From: Cryomorphaceae bacterium 1068
GTDB taxonomy: Bacteria; Bacteroidota; Bacteroidia; Flavobacteriales_D; Cryomorphaceae
Direction of reading: 5' to 3'
Length of the DNA stretch: 64,000 nt
Assembly (NCBI GenBank): GCA_027214385.1
Contig: JAPVXR010000001.1
Coordinates: 248,001-312,000, forward strand
The first letter of the stretch is position 1. Each line of letters opens with the position of its first letter. This document shows, in pieces, positions 8,624-17,180 of the stretch. The notes under the pieces are model-generated. The model had not been told where the DNA came from. It ran no database searches and was given only the letters and a program-made list of their open reading frames with translations. The translations under genes and the position numbers were made by a program.

Positions 8624-9069
8624 ATCGTTCGCTTAAAAATGTATCTGGTAATGAATATACCCTGACCATCACCTTTTCCAGCGTCAGATTCTACCCCGCT
8701 TACAACAAAGGCCAATTCCCAGCCTTGCGCGACCATCTTATTAATTTTATCAGTAATAAGGGCATCATTTGAGGCAATATTTTGAAAATTGATTCCGGCG
8801 ATGCTAAAGAAGTTCAAGAGTTTAGTCTCTTCGAATTTGGCAATCTTCGCATCGCCACGGCTCACATCTCCCTGTTTTGACTTCTTTCCGTCGGTTCGTT
8901 CGGTAGTAAAGTCTTCGTAGTTCAGTTCATCTTCTTCGCTGATAATACGCGATCTACCTATTCCCGCGGGAATGATTGATTCAATACTGGTTACCACTTT
9001 GTATTCTACTTGTTGTGCTTCCGCCACGATCGCTGCGAAAACAAATGCGAGAAGGAATAATTTTTTCAT
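8620..9069 (-). CDS. Small secreted protein of unknown function
   Basis: 149 residues beginning MKKLFLLAFVFAAIVAEAQQ, a clear signal peptide with cleavage near AEA-Q. The longer frame to 9144 would put 25 charged residues before the signal and run through the terminator at 9108-9139, so ATG 9069 is preferred. Two features stand out in the mature part: a lysine/glutamate-rich middle (ERTDGKKSKQGDVSRGD) and a C-terminal MVAQGWELAFVVSG...FITRYIFKR, which resembles DUF4177-like 'GWEl..v' segments. No catalytic motif. It ends inside the convergent helicase gene. Confidence 0.55.
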   Translation of the reverse strand: MKKLFLLAFVFAAIVAEAQQVEYKVVTSIESIIPAGIGRSRIISEEDELNYEDFTTERTDGKKSKQGDVSRGDAKIAKFEETKLLNFFSIAGINFQNIASNDALITDKINKMVAQGWELAFVVSGVESDAGKGDGQGIFITRYIFKRTI

Positions 9070-9107
9070 TGGTTTTGTTTTGAATGCACAAAGAAAGTGG
9101 TACGAAC

Positions 9108-9139
9108 AAAAAAAGCGGAGCCATGGCTCCGCTTTTTTT
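9108..9139 (-). terminator. Rho-independent terminator for the DUF3078 gene
   Basis: A perfect inverted repeat: seven A, then GCGGAGCC, AT, GGCTCCGC and seven T. It lies just downstream of the leftward outer-membrane gene ending at 9160. The stem has eight strong pairs and U-rich tails on either strand, so it can work in both directions. Confidence 0.9.
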
Positions 9140-9159
9140 AACATCTTGCAATTGAGTAA

Positions 9160-10131
9160 TTAGATTTTGAAAGAAAGTCCAAGTGCAAAGACCTCTCTGA
9201 ATTGAGTTCTTGGTCCGCCAAAAACCGCAGGAGTAATGATGGTCTCCCCATCATCACCTAGTACAGCATCTTCAGCTCCAATAGTGATGTTGTCATCATA
9301 TATAAGTTGCGTAGTGAGCGTGGCAGATAGCCAGCTGTTCACTTTCATGGTAATTAGGGTCTCCCAGTTCACATCGACATTCTGAGGATCCTCTACGTAA
9401 TTTGAGAACAGATCAATTTTTGTAAGCAGGTTAACATTTTCAAAAATATCATCTTGGTAACTAACCTTCACAAAAGCACCAATTTCAAATCGCGCATTAT
9501 CTCCTTCATCCAGACCAAAATCTGTCGCCAATCTATCGACAGTAACAATCGTGATCTTAGTTGTTGCGGGCGAAAGGAATGCCGAAAACTTTTCGTTTGG
9601 TCTGTAGTCCGCACCGAGGGCGAAAATGGAGAATGCAGGGGCTAGGAAGTCTGAAATCGGATCTCCGATTTCTACTCCTTCTTCGATTGTAAAACCCTCA
9701 GCAAATTGAGTTCTGAAATTGAATAAACCAGTGTAGTACCACTGTTCTTTTTTGGACTGATAGCCATATTTGGATGTAAAATCAATGCGATCGTCCGTTT
9801 TAATCGCCTTCTGATTGTCCTGTGCGATTATACCGTATGCGAGATCCAATGTATTGGTCCACAAATGCTTTCCTTTTTTGTAATTGGCAAACAGGCTCGT
9901 TAAGGCAGTGGTTGAAATACTATTTTGACCCCCTGCAGCCCAATTACTGAAATAAGATTGGTTGAAGTTCAAGCCAAATGTTCCACCTAAATGCCAAAGC
10001 GAGTCATGTTCTAACTCGATTGCTGCTTCAAGCTTGTCTCTGTCAGCCGCAGACAAATCTCCTTCCTCTTGAGCGCTCATCGTACCGAAGCATATTGCCA
10101 AGATCAAACCTAATAAGTACTTTAATTTCAT
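9160..10131 (-). CDS. DUF3078 outer-membrane beta-barrel protein
   Basis: 323 residues from ATG 10131 (MKLKYLLGLILAICFGTMSAQ, signal peptide). The mature protein has WHLGGTFGLNFNQSYFSNWAAGGQNS, the hallmark of the DUF3078 family, followed by alternating amphipathic strands with aromatic ends (LWTNTLDLAYG, QWYYTGLFNFRTQF, FSAFLSPATTK) and a final REVFALGLSFKI, a typical barrel end with a terminal hydrophobic residue. The cargo or role is unknown. The upstream extension to 10215 adds an untypical N-terminus before the signal peptide. The gene stands alone, followed by a strong terminator. Confidence 0.8.
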   Translation of the reverse strand: MKLKYLLGLILAICFGTMSAQEEGDLSAADRDKLEAAIELEHDSLWHLGGTFGLNFNQSYFSNWAAGGQNSISTTALTSLFANYKKGKHLWTNTLDLAYGIIAQDNQKAIKTDDRIDFTSKYGYQSKKEQWYYTGLFNFRTQFAEGFTIEEGVEIGDPISDFLAPAFSIFALGADYRPNEKFSAFLSPATTKITIVTVDRLATDFGLDEGDNARFEIGAFVKVSYQDDIFENVNLLTKIDLFSNYVEDPQNVDVNWETLITMKVNSWLSATLTTQLIYDDNITIGAEDAVLGDDGETIITPAVFGGPRTQFREVFALGLSFKI

Positions 10132-10224
10132 GGTTAAATAATTTATTAACTGGTTGTTTGAGGACTTATCCCTCAGATTTTTAAGGGTGCAAAGAAATAA
10201 AAAATCTTCATGCAATAACTGCTC

Positions 10225-11409
10225 TTAGATGTAGTTTCTCGCTCTTCTTTTTCTTAGTAATAAATAGCCGAAGCCGATCAATGCCAGAACCGCTCCTGAT
10301 CCAAAAGCAATTGGAAAACCTGAAGAGTCGTTTGAATAGAGCTCTGCAGAAATCAGGGCACCTGACAATATCCCAACCTCCAAGGCGATAAACATGGTGG
10401 CAATGGCCTTTCCTCTTTTTTCGGGATTGGCAAGGTCTACTGTCCAGGCGAAAAGGGTAGGGGAGTTGATTCCCGTAGAAATACCAAAGAAGACGGCACC
10501 GACGAAGAAAACGAATTGATTTGTCGTTAAAGCAAGTATCGTCATGGTTGTGGTGAGCGCTGCAGTTCCTGCAAGAAGTAATTTCACTCTACCGTATCGA
10601 TCGGAGGCTTTACCGGCAAAAAGTCGGGTGATGACCGAGGAAACGAGCATGACCGTGAAGAAAAGTCCTCGATTCTTTACCTGTAGGAAATCACTGAAAT
10701 CAGGAATGATAGTTAATGCCAAGCCAAATGAATAGGTAGTCATCAACATTACAAATGAAGATGGGAACACGTCCTTGTCGATGACCTCGTCACTGCGAAT
10801 GATGAGCATTTTGGCACTGAACTTTTTTGTGGATACCACGCTTTCCTTCATTACGACTACGCAAGCGGCACTTAAAAATCCCACAATGGATGATACTATA
10901 AACATCGCCTCGAGCCCAAAATTCAGCGCGATAGCGCTACCAATTGCAGGGCCCGCAGCCATGCCCACACTTCCTGACATACCGAGCATTCCCAGTGCCT
11001 CTCCTCGGTTTTTGTCTCCCACTATATCGGCTAAGTATGCTGTTGTCCCCGTTGGCTTAAAGCCCGTGCTCAAGCCATGAATCAGTCTAAGAATAAAAAA
11101 AGCAAATAGCCCTGAAATCAACGGGTAAATGGCTGAGCTGATGGCGGCTGCCAATGCGCCAAAAATCATTACGGGCCTCCTGCCTACCAAGTCGGCGAGC
11201 TTCCCACTGAATGGTCTACTCACCGCAGCAGTGAAGGCAAATAAGGATATGATCAATCCTTTGTATTCTGCACCACCCATCTGGGTAATATAATTGGGTA
11301 ACTCGGGAATGATCATATTGAAACTCCCCATAAATAGTACAGAACTCAGGCATAATAGCCCGAACTCAACTGTGCGCAGATCACGCGAGATAATGGATTC
11401 TAATTTCAA
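10225..11409 (-). CDS. MFS transporter
   Basis: 394 residues with about 12 hydrophobic helices. The cytoplasmic loop 2-3 motif reads GKLADLVGRRPVM (residues 69-81), and the pseudo-repeat loop 8-9 reads GKASDRYGRVKLLL, both standard for drug/sugar-type MFS carriers. Substrate cannot be inferred; GSVGMAAGPAIGSAIA in helix 5 resembles the antiporter motif C (gxxxGPxxGG), which favours drug/proton export. Transcribed alone; nothing recognisable in the following 170 nt. Confidence 0.85.
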   Translation of the reverse strand: MKLESIISRDLRTVEFGLLCLSSVLFMGSFNMIIPELPNYITQMGGAEYKGLIISLFAFTAAVSRPFSGKLADLVGRRPVMIFGALAAAISSAIYPLISGLFAFFILRLIHGLSTGFKPTGTTAYLADIVGDKNRGEALGMLGMSGSVGMAAGPAIGSAIALNFGLEAMFIVSSIVGFLSAACVVVMKESVVSTKKFSAKMLIIRSDEVIDKDVFPSSFVMLMTTYSFGLALTIIPDFSDFLQVKNRGLFFTVMLVSSVITRLFAGKASDRYGRVKLLLAGTAALTTTMTILALTTNQFVFFVGAVFFGISTGINSPTLFAWTVDLANPEKRGKAIATMFIALEVGILSGALISAELYSNDSSGFPIAFGSGAVLALIGFGYLLLRKRRARNYI

Positions 11410-11580
11410 GCCGCAAATGTCAACTTTAATATCGGATTTAGAATAATTGTGAATTGAGCTATATCATCCTTAGATGTTTTTTCTTTTATTGACTGTCGGT
11501 AGAATAAACCCATGGGCGGTATTTTTTGACTCCTTCGATCTTCTATCTTTACCAATTGTTCATTTTAACAAAAACCACGA

Positions 11581-12969
11581 ATGAAAATCCAAAAAATTAG
11601 AATTGCAGCCATTTTGTTGTTTGGTGCAGGTTTACTCTCGCTTTCGAAAGTTTCCGCCCAAAACGAGATGCCCGAAAACTTTTATTTCGATACACTGGAT
11701 AATGGTCTTGAATTACTTGTGATTGAAGATCCGAGTGTACCTCTTGTCACTATTGAAATAGCCGTTCACAATGGAGCCTACACTGAAAGCCCTGAATACG
11801 ATGGACTCTCCCACTTGTACGAGCACATGTTTTTTAAAGCGAACAAGAATATTCCCTCACAGGAGAAGTTCTTGGAGCGCGTGAATGAGTTAGGGATTTC
11901 CTTCAACGGAACCACGAGTGATGAGCGAGTGAATTACTACTGTACACTTAGCAGCACTAAGCTGGAAGAAGGTCTAGAGTTTATGAATAACGCCATACGC
12001 TATCCGCTGTTTTTGGAAGAGGAGATGAAAAATGAGAATCCCGTTGTAGACGGAGAATTCCAAAGAGCTGAATCGAATCCTGTATTTTTCTTAATGAATG
12101 ATGTGAACCGTGCTATGTGGGGAGAGAACTACAGCCGAAAAAACACCATTGGGGATCACGACATTATCTTGACGGCCACGCCTGAAAAAATGCGCACCAT
12201 TCAACAGAAATACTACTATCCGAACAATACGTTGCTGGTAGTAGCAGGTGCAGTGGATCGAGACCGCGTATCGAAAATGGTCATGAAACAATTTGGAGAC
12301 TGGAAGCCTAGTGACTTTGAGATCTTTGAGAAGTATCCAATTCCCGAATTTGAGCCATTGACCGAATCAAAAACGGTGGTTACCGTAAACGAAAATGCAC
12401 AGGTTCCGATTATGATGATTCAGCAATTCGGACCAAAATCGATGGAAGACATAGAAGCAACCTATGCTGCCGATGTATTCCATACTATACTTTCACTTCC
12501 TTCTAGCAGGTTCCAAAAAAATCTGGTTGAATCAGGTTTGGCATACCAGGCCGGTAGCTCATACCAAACCTTGAAGCACGTCGGGCCGATCACGACCTTT
12601 TTCGTTCCGAATCCACAGCAAATCACTGAAGCTATAGCAGCTCTCGAAGCCGAAGTTGCTGCATGGGATTCTGACGATTATTTCACCGATGAGCAAATAG
12701 CAGCGGCAAAGAACCAATTATTGATACAAGATGTATACGGTCGCGAAAGCACTTCTAACTTCGTTCACTCCATTACATTTTGGTGGGCATCTGCTACAAT
12801 TGATTACTACTTGGGTTACATTGACAATTTGCAGAAAGTAACGCGAGATGATATGAAAGTGTACGTTAAGAAGTACATCCACGGAAACCCGAACATAACG
12901 GGTATTCTGGTATCACCGGCTATGAAAGAGTCGATGGATATCAGCAGTATCAAACCCATTTCAATGTAA
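11581..12969 (+). CDS. Secreted M16 zinc peptidase, catalytic subunit
   Basis: 462 residues with a signal peptide ending SKVSAQ. The inverted zinc motif HLYEH (H78, E81, H82) and the distal glutamate E159 (VVDGEFQ) are both present, so this is an active pitrilysin/processing-peptidase type half. It probably degrades or processes peptides in the periplasm. A single two-domain M16 half of this length works with a partner; the next gene, 5 nt away, encodes the non-catalytic half. A -7-like element TATCTTTA lies at 11544-11551. Confidence 0.88.
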   Translation: MKIQKIRIAAILLFGAGLLSLSKVSAQNEMPENFYFDTLDNGLELLVIEDPSVPLVTIEIAVHNGAYTESPEYDGLSHLYEHMFFKANKNIPSQEKFLERVNELGISFNGTTSDERVNYYCTLSSTKLEEGLEFMNNAIRYPLFLEEEMKNENPVVDGEFQRAESNPVFFLMNDVNRAMWGENYSRKNTIGDHDIILTATPEKMRTIQQKYYYPNNTLLVVAGAVDRDRVSKMVMKQFGDWKPSDFEIFEKYPIPEFEPLTESKTVVTVNENAQVPIMMIQQFGPKSMEDIEATYAADVFHTILSLPSSRFQKNLVESGLAYQAGSSYQTLKHVGPITTFFVPNPQQITEAIAALEAEVAAWDSDDYFTDEQIAAAKNQLLIQDVYGRESTSNFVHSITFWWASATIDYYLGYIDNLQKVTRDDMKVYVKKYIHGNPNITGILVSPAMKESMDISSIKPISM

Positions 12970-12974
12970 CAACC

Positions 12975-14318
12975 ATGTTAAAGACGAATAGAATGTTTAC
13001 AAGAACCTTATTTATTGTGTTGGCCATGGCAGTTTCGTGGACGACAAATGGACAAACCGCACCTGAAACAACTCAGCTGGAGGCGTCAGGAATTAAAATA
13101 ATTGCCCGCGAATCAGTTAAGGGTACAGTTAGTATGCGCACTTTTATAAGAGGAGGCGTCAACAATTATGATGCGGAAAAACAAGGTGTTGAGGAGCTAA
13201 TGTTATCCATGATTGCTGAGGGAGGACCTGCGTCTACTTCAAAAATGGAGTACCAGCAACAACTGGAATCAATTGGAGCCCGAATTTCTGCCAGCACAGG
13301 CTACGATTATGGAAATATTTCACTTAGCTGTATCAAGGAGTACTTTTATGATGCTGCTGATATCTACCTAGAGGCCATATCGAACCCTGCATTTCGACAG
13401 GAAGATTTTGACCTGATTAAGAATAGAATGATCACGAATGCCAAACAGGCCAAGACAAATCCTGATGCGCATTTAATGGATTTAGCCATGGCAAGCACGT
13501 GGGAAGGAACTGATTACGCTAAGAAACCTTCGGGAACGTTGGAATCTCTCGAATCGCTCAGTTTAGTTCTTGTCAAGAAATACTATGCTTCAGTCTTTTG
13601 TAAGCAAAATGTTTTCATGGTACTTGTAGGAGATGTTCCTCACGGAAAAGTGAGTTCAATGATAGAAAATAGCGCAGTATCTAAATTGGCTGAAGGCAAA
13701 AAAGCCAATTGGTTTGTAGCAGAAGATGGTGTTAAATCAGGACTGACTGTAGAAGACCGCAATATAGAAACGAACTATATCACCGGCGTATTTAGCGCTC
13801 CGAAGAAAGGAACGGAGGAATCGATACACAATTCCTTGGCCATGCGAATTTTAGGAATGCGATTCTTTGAAGAGCTTCGCACCAAGAGAAGCCTATCTTA
13901 CGCGCCGTCGGCCAGATCTACGGGGTATATAGCAAGGCCGATGAATCAAGTCTACATTTCTACTACAGACCCCGAACAAAGCTTGGAGGTAATGATTGAC
14001 TTGGTTAATTCTGTTCGGACTGAAGGTTATGAGGAAAAGGAATTGGAAGGTACGAAACAGTCGTTTTTGACCAATTACTATATGGGGCAAGAAACGAATT
14101 CATCCATTAGTATGTCTTTGGGTGTAAATGAGATTCAAGGTAGCTGGAAAAATATGGATAGGTTCACAGACCGAGTGTTAAACACTTCTCTTGAAGATAT
14201 CAACACGGTGATAAGCACCTATGGGGAAGAAATAAACTGGACATATCTCGGTAAAGAAGAAATGGTGAAGCCCAAATACTTTAAGCAGCCGGTCAAGCCA
14301 AAGAAGGTTAAGAAATAA
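12975..14318 (+). CDS. Secreted M16 peptidase-like protein, non-catalytic subunit
   Basis: 447 residues with a signal peptide (WTTNGQ). It has the M16 fold, including FIRGGVNNYDAEKQGVEELMLSM, where HxxEH should stand, but the histidines and glutamate are replaced (GVEEL), so it cannot bind zinc. The C-terminal half carries ELRTKRSLSYAPSA, the R/Y substrate-clamping motif typical of the second subunit. Together with the preceding gene it fits the heterodimer plan of mitochondrial processing peptidase and bacterial M16B pairs. ATG 12993 is an alternative start. A terminator follows. Confidence 0.85.
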   Translation: MLKTNRMFTRTLFIVLAMAVSWTTNGQTAPETTQLEASGIKIIARESVKGTVSMRTFIRGGVNNYDAEKQGVEELMLSMIAEGGPASTSKMEYQQQLESIGARISASTGYDYGNISLSCIKEYFYDAADIYLEAISNPAFRQEDFDLIKNRMITNAKQAKTNPDAHLMDLAMASTWEGTDYAKKPSGTLESLESLSLVLVKKYYASVFCKQNVFMVLVGDVPHGKVSSMIENSAVSKLAEGKKANWFVAEDGVKSGLTVEDRNIETNYITGVFSAPKKGTEESIHNSLAMRILGMRFFEELRTKRSLSYAPSARSTGYIARPMNQVYISTTDPEQSLEVMIDLVNSVRTEGYEEKELEGTKQSFLTNYYMGQETNSSISMSLGVNEIQGSWKNMDRFTDRVLNTSLEDINTVISTYGEEINWTYLGKEEMVKPKYFKQPVKPKKVKK

Positions 14319-14344
14319 AACCTTGGAACTAAGCTCAAATTTGA

Positions 14345-14372
14345 ACGCCCTCTATCCCGAGGGCGTTTTTTT
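14345..14372 (+). terminator. Rho-independent terminator after the M16 pair
   Basis: ACGCCCTC (14345-14352), a six-base loop and GAGGGCGT (14359-14366), followed by a run of seven T (14366-14372). It lies 26 nt after the second M16 gene and its T tract overlaps the stop codon of the convergent gene. Confidence 0.92.
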
Positions 14373-15492
14373 ATTTCTGACCAGTCATTATGGAATTCGA
14401 GTAAGGAAACTTTACTTCTGAATAATTTGGCAGAGCTTTTATTTTCAATGCCAATTCTTTCGCTTCAGTTTTCTCTCCTCCTCTCCAAAGAAGAATTACT
14501 TTGAGATCGGCATTTTCCAAATTTGAATCGGTGAGCTCCTCAGAAAACCACCCTGATGCTTCTCCCAGAATACCTTCTTCATTCGAATAATTTAAAAGTA
14601 TCTGAGCCATTTCAGTCAGAGTTTGCTGAGGAAGTAGTCCGTTTGCATTAATTTCATTTCCCAGTTTCAAGTAGGCATTCCAGTTGCCTGTGAGTTGATA
14701 GAAATAGGATTTGTATTTAAAGGTGTACTCAAATTCATCTTGTCCAAATGCGAGTTCTGCTTTTGCAATCATAGACTCGAATTGACTTTCCACTCCCGAT
14801 CGCACTGAAGCTTTCATTTGGTCGAAAAAGAACTTGTCTAGTTTATCGTAGACCTCCTCTTTCCCAAAAAGCCCAATTAACGTGTCTCGCTCCAAAATGA
14901 TTTGGTTTATCATCTCATCCTTCAAATGGAAACGCAGAGCAACTGCCCAAACCATTTCGTCTTGAAGTTTTGGATTCGATTGAAAAAACAGACTCAATAC
15001 CTCATCATAGGGTTGACTTTGAGCAGAGCGATGAAATGACTGTTCAAAGAACTTGGGATAGTCGAGGTCGAAAGTGAGTGGCGATTTACCTCTCGGAAGA
15101 GTATCAAAAGGGAGTTGAAGTTCCCGCATTTCTTCTACTTCAATTGGCAATTCGTAGATTCTTCGGAGCAGTTGCCCGGAGTTATCTAAGACCAGTATTG
15201 CCGGAAGCTTGTTGATTCGGTGTTTCATTGAGATCACTTTTCCAAAATCACTTCCGGAGTCTACCATGCCTATTGGATAAAGAAATATCGAGTTAAGCTT
15301 TTCAAGGTAGTTCACATTTTCTGCCAAAAGGCACTTTCCGCATCTGCCATCACTCAAAATAATTAGGACTACTTCATCTTTTGGAATTGACGACAAAAAA
15401 TGAACAAATTCGGGAATAGAGTCAATCCGTTCTTGTGCTTTTGAAGAAAAGGACAGCAATAGCAGTGTCGTGCACACAAAAACTTTTTGCAT
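14371..15492 (-). CDS. Secreted thioredoxin-fold protein with CxxC
   Basis: 373 residues from ATG 15492 (MQKVFVCTTLLLLSFSSKAQ, signal peptide). ILSDGRCGKCLLAENVNYL gives a CGKC active site at the start of a helix, followed by INKLPAILVLDNSGQLL, the cis-proline strand of a thioredoxin fold. The remaining about 230 residues are helical and look like a TPR-like repeat region. Probably a periplasmic disulfide-handling protein or a receiver of electrons; the partner is unknown. It diverges from the Crp/Fnr regulator. Confidence 0.55.
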   Translation of the reverse strand: MQKVFVCTTLLLLSFSSKAQERIDSIPEFVHFLSSIPKDEVVLIILSDGRCGKCLLAENVNYLEKLNSIFLYPIGMVDSGSDFGKVISMKHRINKLPAILVLDNSGQLLRRIYELPIEVEEMRELQLPFDTLPRGKSPLTFDLDYPKFFEQSFHRSAQSQPYDEVLSLFFQSNPKLQDEMVWAVALRFHLKDEMINQIILERDTLIGLFGKEEVYDKLDKFFFDQMKASVRSGVESQFESMIAKAELAFGQDEFEYTFKYKSYFYQLTGNWNAYLKLGNEINANGLLPQQTLTEMAQILLNYSNEEGILGEASGWFSEELTDSNLENADLKVILLWRGGEKTEAKELALKIKALPNYSEVKFPYSNSIMTGQK

Positions 15493-15544
15493 CAGACTTG
15501 ATTGAATAAATCGAAGAAACTGCCAAACGTACACGGTCAAAGCC

Positions 15545-15552
15545 TATTTTTG
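15545..15552 (+). promoter_or_regulatory. -7 promoter element of the Crp/Fnr gene
   Basis: TATTTTTG matches the Bacteroidota -7 consensus TAnnTTTG at every defined base. It lies 72 nt before the chosen start of the regulator gene. No clear -33 TTG is present at the usual distance. Confidence 0.55.
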
Positions 15553-15623
15553 TTTAAAAATTTCTGTAATATTATCCTCATAGAAATTCATTGCGGGAAG
15601 AACGAAGAAGAACAGTTAAATAT

Positions 15624-16343
15624 ATGGCAAGTTCCAGAACATCCACCCATACATCATTGGCATGTGAGTTTTGCCAATCGCATCATAGATCACTATTTGG
15701 TTCACTCACTGAGAGTGAATTGAAAAATGTTGACGCCGGAAAAACCTGTACAAAATACAAAAAGGGTCAAGTACTGTTTCATGAAGGTACCAGACCACTT
15801 GGGGTTTTTTGTGTGAGCAGAGGGAGAATCAAAGTGTACCGGTTGGGAATTGACGGAAAGGAGCAGATTATTAAAATCTCAGCTTCAGGAGATTTATTGG
15901 GATATAAGGCCCTCCTTTCTGACCAGCACTATAACCTATCTGCCGAAGCACTAGACGATTGCGTGGTTTGCTTTGTTCCCAAAGAGGACTTCCTGGAGCT
16001 GTTAAAGCCTGGAGGGAAATTTTACACTGACATCTTAAAAGCCGTTTGCGAAGAAAATGGAGTAATGGCTTCAAAAATGACGGAAATGGCCCAGAGAAGC
16101 GTACGTCAAAGAGCTGCGCTGAGTCTTTTAATGCTGAAGGATACTTACGGTATCGAGCACGAACTAGAAGGTGAAATCGAAATTAACCTTACGCGAGAGG
16201 ACCTTGCCAACATTGTTGGAACCGCCACTGAGTCGCTTATTCGATTGCTCAATGAATTCAAGAAAGAAAATCTTATTGAGACTCAAGGTCGAAAAATTCG
16301 GATACTGGATCCAAAAGGTCTCTTGCTCGCATCCAAACGTTGA
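15624..16343 (+). CDS. Crp/Fnr family transcriptional regulator
   Basis: 239 residues from ATG 15624; a TTG 33 nt upstream is less likely. A cyclic-nucleotide-binding-type beta barrel (about 28-140) is followed by a C-terminal winged helix, with NLTREDLANIVGTATESLIRLL as the DNA-recognition helices. The N-terminus carries C14-x2-C17 (CEFCQSHH), and C42, C63, C113 and C116 are further candidates, so an oxygen-sensing iron-sulfur cluster is possible but not proven. The residues ESLIRLL in the recognition helix fit TGA half-sites. Four TGAY-N4-RTCA boxes lie in the two promoters just downstream, which makes this the likely activator of the cbb3 oxidase block. Confidence 0.88.
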   Translation: MASSRTSTHTSLACEFCQSHHRSLFGSLTESELKNVDAGKTCTKYKKGQVLFHEGTRPLGVFCVSRGRIKVYRLGIDGKEQIIKISASGDLLGYKALLSDQHYNLSAEALDDCVVCFVPKEDFLELLKPGGKFYTDILKAVCEENGVMASKMTEMAQRSVRQRAALSLLMLKDTYGIEHELEGEIEINLTREDLANIVGTATESLIRLLNEFKKENLIETQGRKIRILDPKGLLLASKR

Positions 16344-16350
16344 GCAATCC

Positions 16351-16384
16351 TGATATTTATCATGTTTTGAACTGACTCAGGTCA
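16351..16384. promoter_or_regulatory. Tandem pair of FNR-type boxes upstream of the UspA-like/ccoI unit
   Basis: Two 12-bp dyads: TGATATTTATCA (16351-16362) and TGACTCAGGTCA (16373-16384), separated by 10 nt, 22 bp centre to centre. The core matches the FNR half-site pair TGAT-N4-ATCA. A -7-like GACTTTCG starts 24 nt after the second box (16408-16415), placing that box near -41.5, a class II activation position. The same layout recurs at 19611-19644. Confidence 0.7.
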
Positions 16385-16439
16385 TAATACGGGCTATACA
16401 GAATGGCGACTTTCGTTATTGGTAAGTAATAGCCTGCTC

Positions 16440-17180
16440 ATGACTGACAAAAAAATTCTATTAGCCTTATCCTCAAAATCTACCGGGAAGGGAATTATTC
16501 GCTTTGTGAATGGTTTCGTTGCAGGAGATAATGTGAGTATCCGGTTATGTATTCTTGATGATGAACCCGGAGAATTAATGGCTCACGAGGAGATTTTGGA
16601 TGATATCAGCTCCATTTGTTTTTCAAAATCAATCCCATTGAGAATTGACCATTTGATTAACGGCAATCAAGATCGTTTATTCAGTATGGCGGCCTTCTCC
16701 GATCTTTTAGTAGTAGAGAAATCAGTTCTTCAATTTCTGGCTATCGGCCATGATTTCCCTGCTAATTCTTGTGCGTCCATTGCAGTTCCGGAAGAGTTTA
16801 ACAGCATCTCAAACATTCTACTTATCACAGATGGGTCTCGACAGTCTATCCAAGGGGTGAAACAATTTTTTCAGATTTTCCCAAAACTTACCGGTAATCC
16901 TGATGTCAATTGGCTCGCGATCGAAAGTGGAGAGAAAAATCTCAGTTCTGAAGAAGAAAGACTCTTGTTGGATTATCTGACTCAATACAGTAAAAATGTG
17001 GGTGTGCTAAAAGTAGAAGAACCGATTACAGGCAAGCTTCTTAAGCCGATACGGTATGACGACCATACAATTGTCGTAAGCAATATCAATTATCTTCTTT
17101 CGAAATACGGTGAGGATGAGGCTTTCAAACCATTTTTCGATAACCAAAGCACACTGTTTTTCCCCGCAATGACTGCCTGA
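16440..17180 (+). CDS. UspA-like protein of the cbb3 oxidase block
   Basis: 246 residues from ATG 16440 (MTDKKILLALSSKSTGKG); the earlier TTG at 16419 lies over the predicted transcription start. The order of strands and helices matches two degenerate universal-stress-protein halves: ILLALSS... then SDLLVVEKSV in the first, and ISNILLITDGSRQSIQGVKQ... then DDHTIVVSNI in the second. The nucleotide loop Gx2Gx9G(S/T) is missing. It sits between the regulator and ccoI, its stop overlapping the ccoI start by 1 nt (TGATG). Such a gene beside fixI/ccoI suggests a role in oxidase assembly or copper stress, but that is inference. Confidence 0.6.
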   Translation: MTDKKILLALSSKSTGKGIIRFVNGFVAGDNVSIRLCILDDEPGELMAHEEILDDISSICFSKSIPLRIDHLINGNQDRLFSMAAFSDLLVVEKSVLQFLAIGHDFPANSCASIAVPEEFNSISNILLITDGSRQSIQGVKQFFQIFPKLTGNPDVNWLAIESGEKNLSSEEERLLLDYLTQYSKNVGVLKVEEPITGKLLKPIRYDDHTIVVSNINYLLSKYGEDEAFKPFFDNQSTLFFPAMTA

